64,000 nucleotides of DNA from positions 72,001-136,000 of the forward strand of contig JAODTK010005853.1 of assembly GCA_026419785.1 (NCBI GenBank), read 5' to 3'. The position numbers and the translations under genes were made by a program. Position 1 is the first letter of the stretch. Each line of letters opens with the position of its first letter. Below the pieces are notes generated by a model. The model was given only the letters and a program-made list of their open reading frames with translations, made no database searches and was not told the origin of the DNA. Shown one piece after another: positions 23,402 through 34,744 of the stretch. The stretch is from Sclerodactyla briareus. Lineage: Eukaryota; Echinodermata; Holothuroidea; Dendrochirotida; Sclerodactylidae.

Positions 23402-23506
23402 ATGAAAGTTGCCATTTTTGCCAGTTTGGCTATTTTGTTAGTACAGTCAGACTGCTTCTTCTACAGAATGAATGGATCATTAAATGTGATCAGTGTTTAT
23501 CATTAA
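23402..23506 (+). CDS. Short ORF with signal-peptide-like start
   Basis: A 34-residue frame starts MKVAIFASLAILLVQSDC, with a short basic start, a 12-residue hydrophobic stretch and a plausible cleavage site. It continues for only 16 residues. An in-frame stop precedes the nearest donor-like GTAATT at 23,540. It begins 160 bases downstream of a family A tail. It could be a first exon of a small secreted peptide, but chance is as likely. Confidence 0.15.
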   Translation: MKVAIFASLAILLVQSDCFFYRMNGSLNVISVYH

Positions 23507-24539
23507 ATCATTGACAAATTGGAAATTGATGTGTTAAGGTAATTGGAAGTGAAGGTCAGCCATTTATGCATAACAGGGTAAGTTTGTTCGAATATTCGAA
23601 ATGTTTCTCCCACAGAACAGGTGGGCATGGTAACTCTATCAAGTGTTAAGAGAAGTTAAGACCTCTGGAGATCATGTTAATGTGTCTGTGATATATATCA
23701 CGCAAAAATATGTGTTTATTTTTCACAATTCTGGTGGGTAGCTACTGTGTCATTTTGGCTGATTGGCTTCTTGTTGTGGTTTGCATACACTTCTTCACAA
23801 ATATCAATTTGCCTATTCCATCATTCAGTGCGTTATGCTGCACCAGACCAGAAAAGATCAATTTAACTATTTTGGTTTATATAAATACATGCAATGTGAA
23901 TTAAGACTAATCGAGTACTCGTGTAGGAGGGGTACATCCGCGCATTGACATTTTCTCAGGAAGGAAACTATCATGGGGCACCCGGCCGTGTCAACACCCA
24001 TTATATGCCTCAACAGATTTCTCTGTGGTGCACTTGAGTATTAATTTATCCATGCCCCTATTGAGTCTCTTGCGAAATGACGGTTCTATATTCAAATTGT
24101 ATTACAGGCTTGTAATAGTTCAATATATTTTAGCTAGACTTCAATGATAGTTTGGAGCACACGCTGTGATAGCGCCCCTGGCTGTGGGGGCTAATGATCC
24201 AAAAAGTAATAATCGTGATTAAGAATTTATTCACAGTGTTAGCATTCAAACCACATAAAAATGATGGCAAAATAGTTTCACAGGGAATTTGTGTTGAACT
24301 CCAGAAAACTGTTCTAGAGTGTATGGTGGGTTCCCAAGCATGCATAAGCAGAGTTTGTGTAAGTACCTTACCTGAGGTTCAATTGGCCCATTACGTGGTG
24401 ACTGGTTGCCTAATTTGAGAGATTAAGAGACTAGTAGCACTATAGTAGGCCTAGTCATGTTGAATCTAATTCACATACTCTACTTAACCCTTATCGACCA
24501 GTGCCACCCCCTCCAATATACTTACCGAGTGTCTGCATT
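23507..24539. other. Unassigned low-copy DNA
   Basis: AT-rich with no family repeat and no convincing exon on either strand. Nothing further is visible. Confidence 0.35.
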
Positions 24540-25370
24540 CAATAGTACCGGTGGCAACCAAAGATATGTGTCCTTCAGGTCATCGACATCACCCCCCCCC
24601 ATCTAAGAAGGCTTCTGAGTCCTCGGTCAGCACGTTCGGCGATTTCGTCACGACGGCCAACAAAGCACAACTCAGCCCCTCTGCCCCAACCCCACTCAGC
24701 CCACGCGCAGTGTCTCTTCCGCGGGGAGACGAGCCAACAATGCTTCCGAACAAGCGGCCATTCGGGACCGGTTTGCATCATCCTCGATTGTAACCCTGTG
24801 GTTGCGCTCCCAACGCCTCCGCTTGGCCCCGGCATCATCTCTCACAGACGTCCTCCCACACACTTGCAGAGACGCCTACGAGCTCATGAACAGATTCACG
24901 CTGGAGCTCACCTTACCATTAACACCGTCTTTCCGGTGGCAGTGGCCTCCGTGGCCACAGGAGATGTCTTCAGGCTTACTATTGTGCCGGTTTTCCTCTG
25001 GCACGATCCCGGCAGGATCTGTCTCAGGCCAGTCGGTGGCATAGCGCAGCAGGAGATTTTCCCTCCCCGGCGATAGTGCACCGGTCCAGGCACTGTGATG
25101 GTACATCGAGAGGACTTGTTGATCCGTCACCACGATCAAGTTTTCGCTTCTAGCCACGACAGGCCGCATATGGCCAGCATTCCAGTTGTCTGAGGGGGTC
25201 CCGCATAGAAGAGTGTGAAAGCGGCGGCGTATGGAAGAACTCTAACCACTTGTGCGCTATCTGACAGTGGCGTTGACGGAACGACTAGCAGCTACGACCA
25301 CTCAGCATCTGCCACCACTGGGCGCCCTGTACTAGACTGGAGCATGGTCGATTAAAGGGTAAAGGAGAAT
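24540..25370. other. CpG-rich block, possible exon or island
   Basis: GC and CpG rise sharply for about 800 bases inside AT-rich DNA, without tandem structure. On + a frame is open for about 140 codons from about 24,620 to 25,044 (containing RANNASEQAAIRDRFASSSI). On - another is open over 25,241-24,876. Such density of open frames is partly a product of GC content. A CpG-island promoter, a conserved exon or a decayed gene are all possible. Confidence 0.4.
24917..25241 (-). CDS. Candidate exon, 108 codons, unidentified
   Basis: On - a TTAG acceptor precedes 25,241, the frame stays open for 325 bases and a donor-like GTAAGG follows at 24,916-24,911. The product includes HTLLCGTPSDNWNAGHMRPV, SENLIVVTDQQVLSMYHHSA and YATDWPETDPAGIVPEEN. 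The mix of hydrophobic, charged and aromatic residues is protein-like rather than low-complexity. I cannot name a family. The + strand is also open across much of the interval, so the call is tentative. Confidence 0.28.
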
Positions 25371-27500
25371 GTGAAAATAGATTCTACAAAACAGCTAGGG
25401 GTTTGTGATATCTTGAATGAGAATACTTACCCCTCATAGAACAGTTCCACCCAACCATCCACCTCTCCCGGGCCGTCACAGGTGTCCACACGTTCGCATC
25501 CGGGTTAATTTAAACCTCTGAGAACTGCAGGAGTCTATACCTGGAAAACCAAAAAGAGAAGCGATGGGGTTGCTAACCAGGTACTATGTGAAAATGCCAG
25601 ACACTCGTGGCACATTGGGGGGTGCATGGTCAATAAGGGGTATTTAGTAGTTCACAGATTTACAAACCGTACTGTTTTGTTAGATTGAGATAAAAACTGA
25701 CATTGAAGATGACTATAACAACTGTTTCTAGTCATATTTCAATGCCCAGTCAACTTTGATAGACTAATAGAAATTTTTTTATCATCTGGGGACCAAAATA
25801 ACAGCCTACTATGATAGCTGAAGGACTAAATCTGCCATTTCAATTGGTGATAGCATCCCAAAGACGGCGAGACGTCCCTAGCTATGGTCCCAAAATTTGT
25901 AAACATAGATTATTGTCACTGAATGAAGTGGATCGACTTGCTTTTTCCAGTATACCAAGTACACCTCATGAGCAAACTATATCCCAACTCTATATGCTTT
26001 GATTTTCGCTTTGATGATCTGCTAGCAATTGTTCTCAACCGCCAAGATCAGGTTGGTGGTAGCAAAAAAGGCGAGAATAGCGGTTTGTGAACCCAATTGT
26101 TGGTGTGGTGCCTGTGATGTAGGTGGCGTTGTCGCATCAAATCCACCTGGCTCTGATTCTCACTTCATCGCCTACCCTTCTTTTCACTTCCTGCGAGCCA
26201 TTACAGCTGGCCCAATAAGCAGTGAAGGGTTGGTCATGTTGGGCTGCCGGTGGTGCCTCCTCTCCTTTCCCACCCGATTGGAGTTAGGATTTATGACTGG
26301 GGCATTGCGTATACAGGTATTCCATCCATCTTCAACCACAATGATTCACTTCCACACTCGTGCCATTATGCAATCTGACAATGCCTTGGTTACATGAATA
26401 TCCAGCACTATTGGCTAGGATGCAGGCTACTGTTAGCGTAGTATGAAAGGAAGTTCTTCCAATGTGACTAAGGACACATTAAGCTGAGGACATAATAAAC
26501 CATTGCATGTGTTGTGTTTGAAAACATCTACACAGGTACAGTAATCAGCAACATTTCTCTCTTCTGCAGTTGATATGCTGAAGGGAAACAGGGGTCCTTG
26601 GTGTGCCATTAGCGACTCGGCCATCGTGACTATGCACCACAACATACCCAGTAGGCAAACAACAGAGGTTCTAATATAAACAATCTGGAACAGCAGCCTT
26701 GCTGACAGGTAATGTGTAAATATGACACTGTTACCTCCTGAATATTTTTATTTCTTGATAAAATCAGTGGAATAGACAGGTCATGACAGTAAGTATGTGT
26801 GTCCACATTCCTTAAAAATACGTCATTTTGCCATGAGAGCAACCTAATTATTTGTTTTTTCTGAGAGACAATATGATCTTGCCATGCTCATCCTGGAACC
26901 TACAAATAAATAGCGGACACACCACCCAAAGCCCGGTACACTGTCAACCTGTGCCGAAACTCCCTGTGTTTGTTAATGTTGACAGTGTATAAAGGAGGAC
27001 AACATTTCACAATACATGTGACCCAACTTGCTGCCAATAATTCACAATCTTTAATTATTGGCAAACATGGGTCTGAGTTCTAATTGATCAGTGTGTATGA
27101 CGGGCAACGTGTGTCCGGCCCAGGCTTGTGCGCGACATATTGTACAACAGTGTTGACGTCTACACAGGGCTTGATGTAGCGGGAACACACATATTGTATT
27201 GAATAGGGGGAGGGGCTTGCAAATGATCGCATGTGCTTTTCCAAGTGCTGGTCTCACCTTTTTTTTTCAAGGAGGTAGCACTGCACAGTCCACAAGGACA
27301 GTGCCGCCTGCTGAACTAGTGACTGCCTTGCCACTCCAAAAAAATGCCTGATTTGGATGAACTGTTTGAAGCAAACAAGACCTGTGAAGCTTTTGATTAG
27401 TTGTTATATTGACTATGATCCAGTGGAATCAAGCCATCATTCATGGGCACTGTAGGTTACTTCACTCCTAAACATATCTTCATATTTACACCTTCCCCCT
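25371..27500. other. Unassigned low-copy DNA with one short inverted repeat
   Basis: No family repeat or gene is recognised. Open stretches at 25,811-26,002 and 26,029-26,397 on + lack domains and splice support. A perfect 12-base inverted repeat, TACACTGTCAAC (26,937-26,948) and GTTGACAGTGTA (26,978-26,989), has a 29-base loop. Confidence 0.35.
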
Positions 27501-27503
27501 TTT

Positions 27504-27830
27504 TAGCTCAACAACCAGATATGCTGGGTTGAGCTATTGTGATCCGGCCAGATCATTCTATATATCTACTACTCCTGTGTGTCCACAATTGATTTTTTGG
27601 CTGCAACAATTGCTTTTGAGCTTGCCAATTGATCCAATCGTCGATTGGGATGGTTGACCAAACTTGGACATAATGGATCATGACCACGTTAGGACATTTC
27701 GGACCCTGGAAGGTCAGGGTCCCATTAGGTCATGGCATGTTAAAGCATCACCAATTGGCCATGTGTGCAAATTACACATGTATCTTCTCCTACAAAATTT
27801 TTATTCTTGAGACAGGCTTGGGGTAGGCTA
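27504..27830 (+). mobile_element. Family B element head and first monomer
   Basis: A hairpin head at 27,504-27,536 pairs TAGCTCAAC with GTTGAGCTA around AACCAGATATGCTGG. It follows a T run, as the family A and C heads do. Then come 'tgtgtccacaattgattttttggctgcaaca', 'gaccaaacttggacataatgg' and 'aaggtcagggtccc', shared with 63,380-63,640. Here the head is not preceded by a family C tail, so B is an independent family. Confidence 0.6.
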
Positions 27831-28274
27831 GATGAGAAAGAATTTTCACACTGTAGGCCACTTCCATGTACATTTTACACACCATAGGCACCTTCATCGC
27901 ACCGGACAGTACCAGTCAGTACACGTCGATACCAGTCGGTGTTTAGCATGGGCTGCACTAATCAGCAATGATTTACTTTTTGTTAATTTGTACAGGCTAG
28001 GTCAACCATTTACAAACTAGTGGCCGTGGTCGGATCGTCCCATGTGATTACGATCGCCACTTAGAAATAGTGTCACCTCCTCTCTTTCGCCTTCCCTCTT
28101 CTTTATTTAGGCCTAACAAGTAACGTAGCCTAAATTTACAAACTTCCAATTCCCTATGATCGACGTGAGGGTGCCTGAGCTAAGGCCAAGTAAGCAATAA
28201 AACACGTTGAATGATCGTCTGAGTTTGGGAAATTATCAAGGATAGGGGGATTATTAAGTGGGTTATTTTATTCT

Positions 28275-28319
28275 TGTCTCGCCTGAATGAAATCAAGAAG
28301 AGACTTAGTGGTCACTATG

Positions 28320-28354
<35 letters not shown>

Positions 28355-28480
28355 GTCACACTTTCTCGTCAAATTTTTCCATGGGCGCAAAGGCACCGAG
28401 ATATTTCTCTCACAATATGTATTTGGATAAGTTTGCCACTGAATATTACAGATATTACTTGATTATTTGAAGAGTTCAAC
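28275..28480 (+). mobile_element. Family A head, left part of an interrupted element
   Basis: TGTCTCGCCTGAA at 28,275 pairs with a nearby AAGAGAC; the sequence TTAGTGGTCACTATGG and a pure GT run follow. Internal family A sequence resumes near 30,452 (TTGGGCGCAAAGTCATTAAG), and a tail lies at 31,694-31,703. The head and tail may be one element of about 3.4 kb split by the insertion of family D (with its MITE) and family F. Confidence 0.55.
28322..28351 (+). repeat. (GT)15 microsatellite in family A leader
   Basis: A pure GT run at the place where other family A copies have an impure TG-rich leader. It is the longest such run in the window and is probably an expansion of that leader. Confidence 0.85.
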
Positions 28481-28619
28481 TCATCAACTTTACTTGTCGT
28501 GACGTAGGTCGACTGTTTCTGGCACCATATAATAACATGATAGCACAGAAGTATCCATGTGCATTATAATCAATGCGTATGCCATGCCAGACAAGCACAG
28601 CAACATAGCCACTAGCCAA

Positions 28620-29772
28620 ACATACACAGACCCAGTACTGTGATCCGGTAAAAGTTGTCTCAAAATGATCGCCATGCTTCAAAAGCGGTAAAGGGCGTTT
28701 CACACTTGTGCGATATGATACATACGATACGATAAATGATCGGATTAGGAGTGTTCAACTTGGCCGATAAAAATGTTGTACGTTAATTTTATCGAACGTC
28801 GCGGCGCCCTCAAATAACGGGAGAAAGTGGTGGGATTTTATTTGAGAAAAGCATAGGTTTACCCTTTTTGTCGCTTCAGGCATCCCCCCCCCCCTTTGAA
28901 AAGCATGGTAGGCAGAAACTTGTTTTACAATAAATTATAGTACGAAAAAGTTAATAATATTTTCAAACTGGACGTCCGAAATTAAATGTTATTGTATCGT
29001 ATCGTATTCGCACAGGTGTGAACACTCCTATTGAAAATATTACTTTTTAACTCGACGTCCGATAAACTTTATCGTCTCTTATCGTATGCAAGTGTGAACA
29101 TAAGCCCTTAAAGGAGGCGAAAAACTCGGTTATTGCAAGCAGACCAAAAAAAAAAAATAAGAGGGGCCGCCATCAGAGCGATTGGGGGCAATCTCTCTAC
29201 TGTTTTCACCCATTCGACACTTTTCATCCCCTCCGTGTGCGAAGTAAAAAAAAAGGGTCCATCTCGGCAAATGATTTTGCAAAAACAATCAAAATGGCCA
29301 CCAGTTGGGGTCCAATGGGGCAAATATGAAAGCTGGTCTCAAAATGATGCCCATGCGTCGAAACACACGCAAATAAGCTAAAAACTCATGTTTTCGAAAA
29401 AAAAATCCAAATGGCCTGAGTCAAGGTTGTCGGGCTATGCCCACTTTTTTTGGCCCCATTTCAAAATTTTTCATCAGACGATCTGTGTGCACGTTTTTCC
29501 AATATGGATCCGGCCAAGTCCTAGGAGTTATTGTCAGACACTATCAAATCATCAGTTGGTTGAAAATCCAAGATGGCGCCATCAGAGGTGGGTGCAGCGA
29601 TGCCCACATTCGAACTCATTCCGAGATTTCGTAAGGGCAGACATGGGTGCAAAGTTTCCATTTCAATCGGACATTGTGTTAGAGTTATTGCATTAACACA
29701 AAATCTCTGGGGTCGGCGCGGGCGGAGACGACGTGCCCAAAACCATAATATCCCCAACGTGGGGTTATAATG
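28620..29772 (+). mobile_element. Family D element, copy 1, carrying a MITE
   Basis: Core phrases 'gttgtctcaaaatgatcgccatgcttc', 'ggccgccatcagagcgat', 'tttcacccattcgacacttttcat' and 'aaaaactcatgttttcga' match the reverse complement of 32,735-33,860. The 3' end 'gacgacgtgcccaaaaccataatatcc' leads into a terminal stem-loop, ATAATATCCCC-AACGT-GGGGTTATAAT (29,745-29,771). That tail recurs in 39,590-39,940. The element is non-coding. Its left edge is uncertain. Confidence 0.6.
28692..29108 (+). mobile_element. PIF/Harbinger-like MITE, copy 1, TAA duplication
   Basis: The 417-bp element starts AGGGCGTTTCACACTTGTGC and ends with the near-inverse GCAAGTGTGAACATAAGCCCT. It is rich in CGATACGATA and TTATCG words and flanked by TAA at 28,689-28,691 and 29,109-29,111. 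The 3-bp TAA target duplication and the terminal repeats fit the PIF/Harbinger superfamily. No transposase is encoded. It interrupts family D. Confidence 0.75.
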
Positions 29773-30174
29773 AAATATAAGGTTTATTACTTGTGCGTCT
29801 ACTAAGTGATCATATGGAATTCCGGATGATGATTTTGATTGGTTTTGGCTTTTTTAGGTTGGGTTTTCCAAATTACATAATGATTTGTTTCAGATATCCC
29901 CTTGGTAAGTACTCTAATGATTTGACCGGATTCGCATTAGTCGTGGATTTAATTCATGATAAAACTTCCCCTAAAAATCTGGAAATTTCCACAGCTGAAA
30001 AGCGCACTCTAGCTATGTCTAGTTTATTGTCATGACTGCATGAATTACTAACTGATTCGTCTGCTACCACAACCGGTAGGCCTATACTCCATGTGTCGTG
30101 GGTCGCCATGCACAAAAATTCATTCCTTGGCTTACACAGTTTTGATACAGAGAAATGATCAATGTGATATTGAA

Positions 30175-30400
30175 CCATTTTTGAAAACACATGCAATGCA
30201 GTTTTTTGAGAGCGTAAGTTACACTACAAGAGTGCACGCAATGGAGATTAGCATATATGTGCCGACTGTCTGCTCAGTTGACTGACGTTCAGCCGAGAAG
30301 CTAGCTGTGCATGCCCATCTGCCGAACTCGGTGGCTTCAGTCTAGTGTACACCATTCAGATCGCGCTGGCAAATGAAAACCTTACAGAAGGAGTTAATAC
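30175..30400 (+). repeat. Family F dispersed repeat, copy 2
   Basis: Collinear with 19,190-19,430: 'acatgcaatgcagtttt', 'caagagtgcacgcaatggag', 'ctgctcagttgactgacgttcagcc' and 'gtgcatgcccatctgccgaa'. It lies inside the interrupted family A element. Confidence 0.55.
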
Positions 30401-30444
30401 ACGTGGCCCCACCACGCACTGCTGAGCTCTTTTGATGGTCCCCC

Positions 30445-31723
30445 TTTTTTTTTTACGTTGGGCGCAAAGTCATTAAGTAAGTTGGGTAATTAGCTATTTT
30501 AAATGTAATTTTTTTGTTTAAGGCTCGTTGGCAAGATTATGCAAGACCTGTATTGCTACAGTGATGTCGTTTGGCATGTAGGACCTGGATGACAGTAGAT
30601 AACTGATAGAATTTTCAAGCCTTAAATATCTAATTAGTGGTCCTAATTTGCAATAATTTATGCGAATTTTCCAAGTTGTCAGATTTTCCGAAACTTGGTG
30701 AAGTGGTCTACCATGTTCCCAAGTAATTTTAAAAGTGGAGTTGGGGTCACTGGGTCATTTGATGTGCCTAATTTGCATATGGATTGGATTTCCACAAAAC
30801 TTTGGTATATGTATCCACCTTGATCCAGATCATTTTTGAAGGTACAGCTGGGGTAGTAGAGGTCATTGTATGTGCCTAATTTGCATAATATATTCCCATT
30901 TCCAACGTGGTAAAATTTCGCCAAAACTCAGTAGGTATGGTCCGTTAACATTTTCTGAATCTGATGTGTTTGATGTTCATGAATTTGATTTAATCCCATC
31001 ATATAATAGCTTCTGTTAGAATAAGCACGGAGGAACGAGTACACTAGCTCCCTGTGACAATTGTGCTGTTTATAAGCTGTCCACAGGCAAACCCTCTCTT
31101 ACCCAACCAATTTAATTAGTTTGATCAGACATTCAAGAATACTGAAACATTTTTCTTGCCTCTCATATTACTGAGACGTGGGGACAACAATGGTTGGATG
31201 TTTCCTAAGATAATAGGTGTGGGAGACAATCCTTGACTTGATGCGTGGAGGATCGTTTGTTGTGTTGTGTGGGGGCGGCGGAGGGGCGGGTGTTTGCTGC
31301 AGGGCAGGGGGGGGGGGGTGGATGTCGGCATGTCTGGCTGACGTGGAAAAGGCAAGGCAGTGAAAAATGAAGGAGAATATTTTAAAAGGCAAAGAAGCCC
31401 GGGATGCTATGGGGATTTAGAACAGTTCAAGTTGAATTTTGGGTAAAAGAATTGGGTTGACTGAGCGATAAGACTTTCTACAAATTTGGGTGTTAATGGA
31501 GTCGAAGTAGTGGGGGGGGGGGGGGGGGCATGGAGAAAGCAAAACAGAGGGACTGTGTAATAAAGAGTCAAACTTTTTATGTGTTATATGTGGAAATATG
31601 TGATGTCAGTTTGACATGACGATGGTCTGCATGAACTAATGTTGTGTATAGTGTGTAGTTGGTGTGAATAATAGAAACCACCAATCGCGCCAACAGGCGA
31701 GACCGGTTTTGCGATCACCTTGT
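30445..31723 (+). mobile_element. Family A element, core, G block and tail
   Basis: Collinear with 22,030-23,242: 'aggctcgttggcaagattatgcaag', core units with 'cgaaacttggtgaagtggtctacc' and 'ggtcattgtatgtgcctaatttgcata', 'gcacggaggaacgag', a G-rich block at 31,270-31,320, a G run at 31,512-31,528 and the tail CAGGCGAGAC at 31,694-31,703. GCGATCACCTTGT closes the element. It is likely the right part of the element whose head is at 28,275. Confidence 0.65.
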
Positions 31724-31837
31724 CGATGATTTACTTCCCGAATTGCTACACAAGGGTCTGGCACTATTTCAAACACTGACAACTAAAGTACTCCAGGTAC
31801 ACATGGGTATACATTACTGTATGTAAGTAATGTGTTT

Positions 31838-31978
31838 TGCTGTCTAGCTGAACAAACCTTCTTTTAGCAGGATTTCGCTGAAACGGTAAGGCCAATTTTG
31901 ATGAATTTGCTATGTATCAGGTTGGTTGGTGAACAGGATATGCCGTAGATTTGGGGGCGCCCAAAAGTCACTAATTAA
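31838..31978 (+). repeat. Family A leader fragment
   Basis: 'gtctagctgaacaaac' is a worn head. It is followed by 'tttagcaggatttcgctgaaacggtaaggcc' and 'aaaagtcactaatta', the leader order seen at 20,589 and 43,941. It is cut where family E begins. Confidence 0.5.
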
Positions 31979-32345
31979 TGCGGCGTCAATTGCAATCTTC
32001 CACATACCTCCCTCAAGGCTCGTCGCAGAATTCGAAGTCGACTCGGACGTAGAGAATCTTGAGTATGAAGATGGTTGGAATGGTGAATAGCGTGCCTAAC
32101 GAATGGTTTTGGGTGGGGTGAATCTTCACGTACGATATTTATTGTGGTGTGGTATCCTTGACGCGCGCTTGTGTACTGAAACCTGTAATGAATCTGCGCC
32201 GAACAAAAACAACAATGCATTGTCTCATATCTGCTGGTTTCATATGTTCAAGAATCGAGTTTTAGAAAATAGTGCCAACAGTGCAGAGGAATCCCTCCGC
32301 CTGAGGCTTCGGAAAATCATTATTCCCCGCATGCCAGCCCGGGGC
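31975..32345 (+). repeat. Family E dispersed repeat, copy 1
   Basis: 'ggcgtcaattgcaatcttccacatacc', 'agatggttggaatggtg', 'ttcacgtacgatatttat', 'atgttcaagaatcga' and 'cggaaaatcattattccccgcatgccagcc' match 39,170-39,600 in order. No shared frame is visible. In both places a family D copy lies downstream. Confidence 0.6.
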
Positions 32346-32734
32346 TAGGTGTGGAGGTGCATTGATACAAAAATCTCAGAAAGCGAGATTAATTACCTGC
32401 GCGAGTGCAACATGGAAGAGTACACTGCTAATACGTTTAATCATGATTTTATTTATATAAACCCACACCGCTACACCTCACGGTTGCCATCCACTTTAGG
32501 CCTGACATCGTGTGTTATATCGTCGTCACAATCTCGCAAATTTCAGTGCAATATTTCCAGCTTTGAAAATTAACACCACATAGGCAACAGAATATGATAA
32601 AAAACAAATTTTCAAAGTAAGCAGTCTGACCAGTATCATTGTGGCATTTGTTACCATCTAACACTGAGGAAATGCAATTGTAAAAAGTTTTGAAATAGTT
32701 TCTCACAGTCACCCTCTTCTGACAGACCCGCGAA
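32346..32734. other. Unassigned DNA between E and D
   Basis: No family phrase and no supported exon. A 74-codon open stretch on + (32,349-32,573) has no recognisable features. Confidence 0.3.
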
Positions 32735-33860
32735 CCAAGAAAAAAGAGGTACCATCAAAGAGCTCAGACAGTGCGTGTGCGGCATGTCGCCCTTACGAAA
32801 TCTGGATTAAGTTCGAATGTGGGCATCACTGCACCACTCTGATGGCCGCCATCTTGGATTCAACGCAAACTGAATTGATAGTGCGCGCCAATACGTCTAG
32901 GATTTGCCGGATCCATATGAACTTTGCACACATGATTGTCCGATGAAAATTTGAATGGGTCAAAAAGTGGCATCGCCCCGACACCTTGACTGCGGCATTT
33001 TGGATTTTATTCGAAACTGAGTTTTTAGCTTTTTGGTTCAAGCATGGCATATGATTTTTTTGAGACCAACTTTTTTTTGCAATACGCCCCAACCTCGGTG
33101 GCCCATTTGATTTTTTTTTGCATGAAAATCATTTTTCCGAGATTAGATTTGACCTTTTTTGTACTTCGAACACATGATTGCTTAATGAAAATTTGAATGG
33201 GTGAAACAGTGAGCATTGCCCATCGCTCTGATGCGCGCCATTTGATTTTTTTGTCTGTTGGTGCAAACTGAGTTGTTTTCCTCATTAAGGGCTGTTCACA
33301 ATGCGAAGATAAGATACGATAAATTATCGGACGGCGCTGAGAAAGTGGTAGTTTTCGTAGGCGTGTCACAACTGTGCGATACGATACGCATACAATAATT
33401 TTATCGGACGTCAAGGTGAAAATATTTTAACTTTTAGGTACGAGAAATTATTGTAAACAAAGTTTCTGCCGACCATGCTTTCCAAATGCTGAAGCGACAA
33501 AAGGGGGAAACCTATCTTTCTCAAATAAAAATAAAATCCACCCGTCTCCCGTTATGTTTGGTGCCGAGACGTCCGATAAAAAATTAGCGTTACGAACATT
33601 TTTACGCACAAGTGTGAACACTCCATCCGATAAATTATGTATTGTATCGTATCGTTTCGCACAAGTGGGAACAGCGTTTACGCGTTTGAAGCATGGCGAT
33701 TTTTAATTTTGAGACAAACTTTTTTCACCAAAATTCAAAACGCACGGTTATTCCGAATTTTGCGAAATTTCTACAAAAAAGAATTTTTCGTTGATTTGCG
33801 TTGTTTCGAGCATGCGCGATTGTTTTGAGACAATTTTATTTCCGCCCCATACGACCCAAC
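32735..33860 (-). mobile_element. Family D element, copy 2, inverted, carrying the same MITE
   Basis: On the - strand it repeats the order of copy 1: MITE, then 'ccatgcttgaaccaaaaagctaaaaactcagtttcgaa', 'aaaatccaaaatgccgcagtcaaggtgtcggggcgatgcc' and 'ccaagatggcggccatcagag'. The segment beyond the MITE continues with a second 'ttgtctcaaaa..cgcgcatgctcgaaac' unit that copy 1 lacks or has lost. Both copies hold the MITE at the same internal position. Confidence 0.6.
33288..33677 (-). mobile_element. PIF/Harbinger-like MITE, copy 2, TTA duplication
   Basis: It starts AGGGCTGTTCACAATGCGAA and ends GCACAAGTGGGAACAGCG, flanked by TTA at 33,285-33,287 and 33,678-33,680. The inside reads as the reverse complement of copy 1 (for example 'gccgaccatgctttccaaatgctgaagcgac'). 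A second terminal-repeat-like stretch at 33,360-33,400 (GGCGTGTCACAACTGTGCG) suggests a nested or rearranged end. Confidence 0.7.
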
Positions 33861-34744
33861 TCGGCGGCGTTTAAACTTCTCGGGTACTGATTCATTCTGA
33901 GGTTCGGAAAAAAACAATTTTCAGACCATGATTCACCCAGGGACCACCCAAGCCAATTTGAGTTGTGATTGACGGAACCAATTTTCTGCAGATTGGCATA
34001 TTCGGAAGCAGGGTGTGGCATGCGAACCAACCTTCTACTTAACTGGAAATTCCCCTTATGATAAAAAAAACAAGGCGAACAATGTCTGATTGCTGATGAT
34101 CCAGAGTGGGGATTTACACGTTGGGTTATCCACCAGATGAGGTCCAGTTTTCACATGGCTACAGTGTGTTGTGGACTACCATGCTATTAGGCATGTGATG
34201 TTCAAAGTGAGATCCTAACTGTGAAACTTGTGAATATGTGTTACGACAAAAATATGGTCAATCGGGACCATTTAACATAACATGGGAAAGTACTCCTAGT
34301 TAGGAACAATAATGAATTTGTTACGACAATGAAACAGCAAGCAGTTTTTGAGGAGTAATTCAAAGAGGATGTAAATACAGCAGACAGGAAGCAGTGTATC
34401 GTACCGTAATTCTTATACGTAAAGGAAACATGAATAACCATATGGACTGCTGAGACACTGGGTAACTGGTTCACATGTCGTGGGTTGTGAATCTAATTCT
34501 GGGAACTGCAACACAGGGTAAAGGTTGGTTGTTGCAGGTTGGAATGTCATGTTGATAGTCAAGACAAATGTCTGAGGTTAATCTTATTTAACCATCCCTC
34601 ATCCTCTCCACGAAAAATGAGGGAGGATGATTGAGATGAATAGGCAGCAAGCAAGAACACCCACCGTTAGCACGTTTCAAATGTTCGGGCATTTGAACTA
34701 GGTCCAGTTCAACTGCAACACACGAACAGTTTCTGTTGGAGGAA
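33861..34744. other. Unassigned low-copy DNA
   Basis: No repeat family or gene is recognised. A partly self-complementary stretch (CCCTCATCCTC with GAGGGAGGATG) lies at about 34,597-34,628. Confidence 0.3.

Noticed and set aside
28322-28351. GT run as a Z-DNA regulatory site
   Set aside because: It is an expanded form of the TG-rich leader present in every family A copy. Nothing suggests a separate regulatory function.
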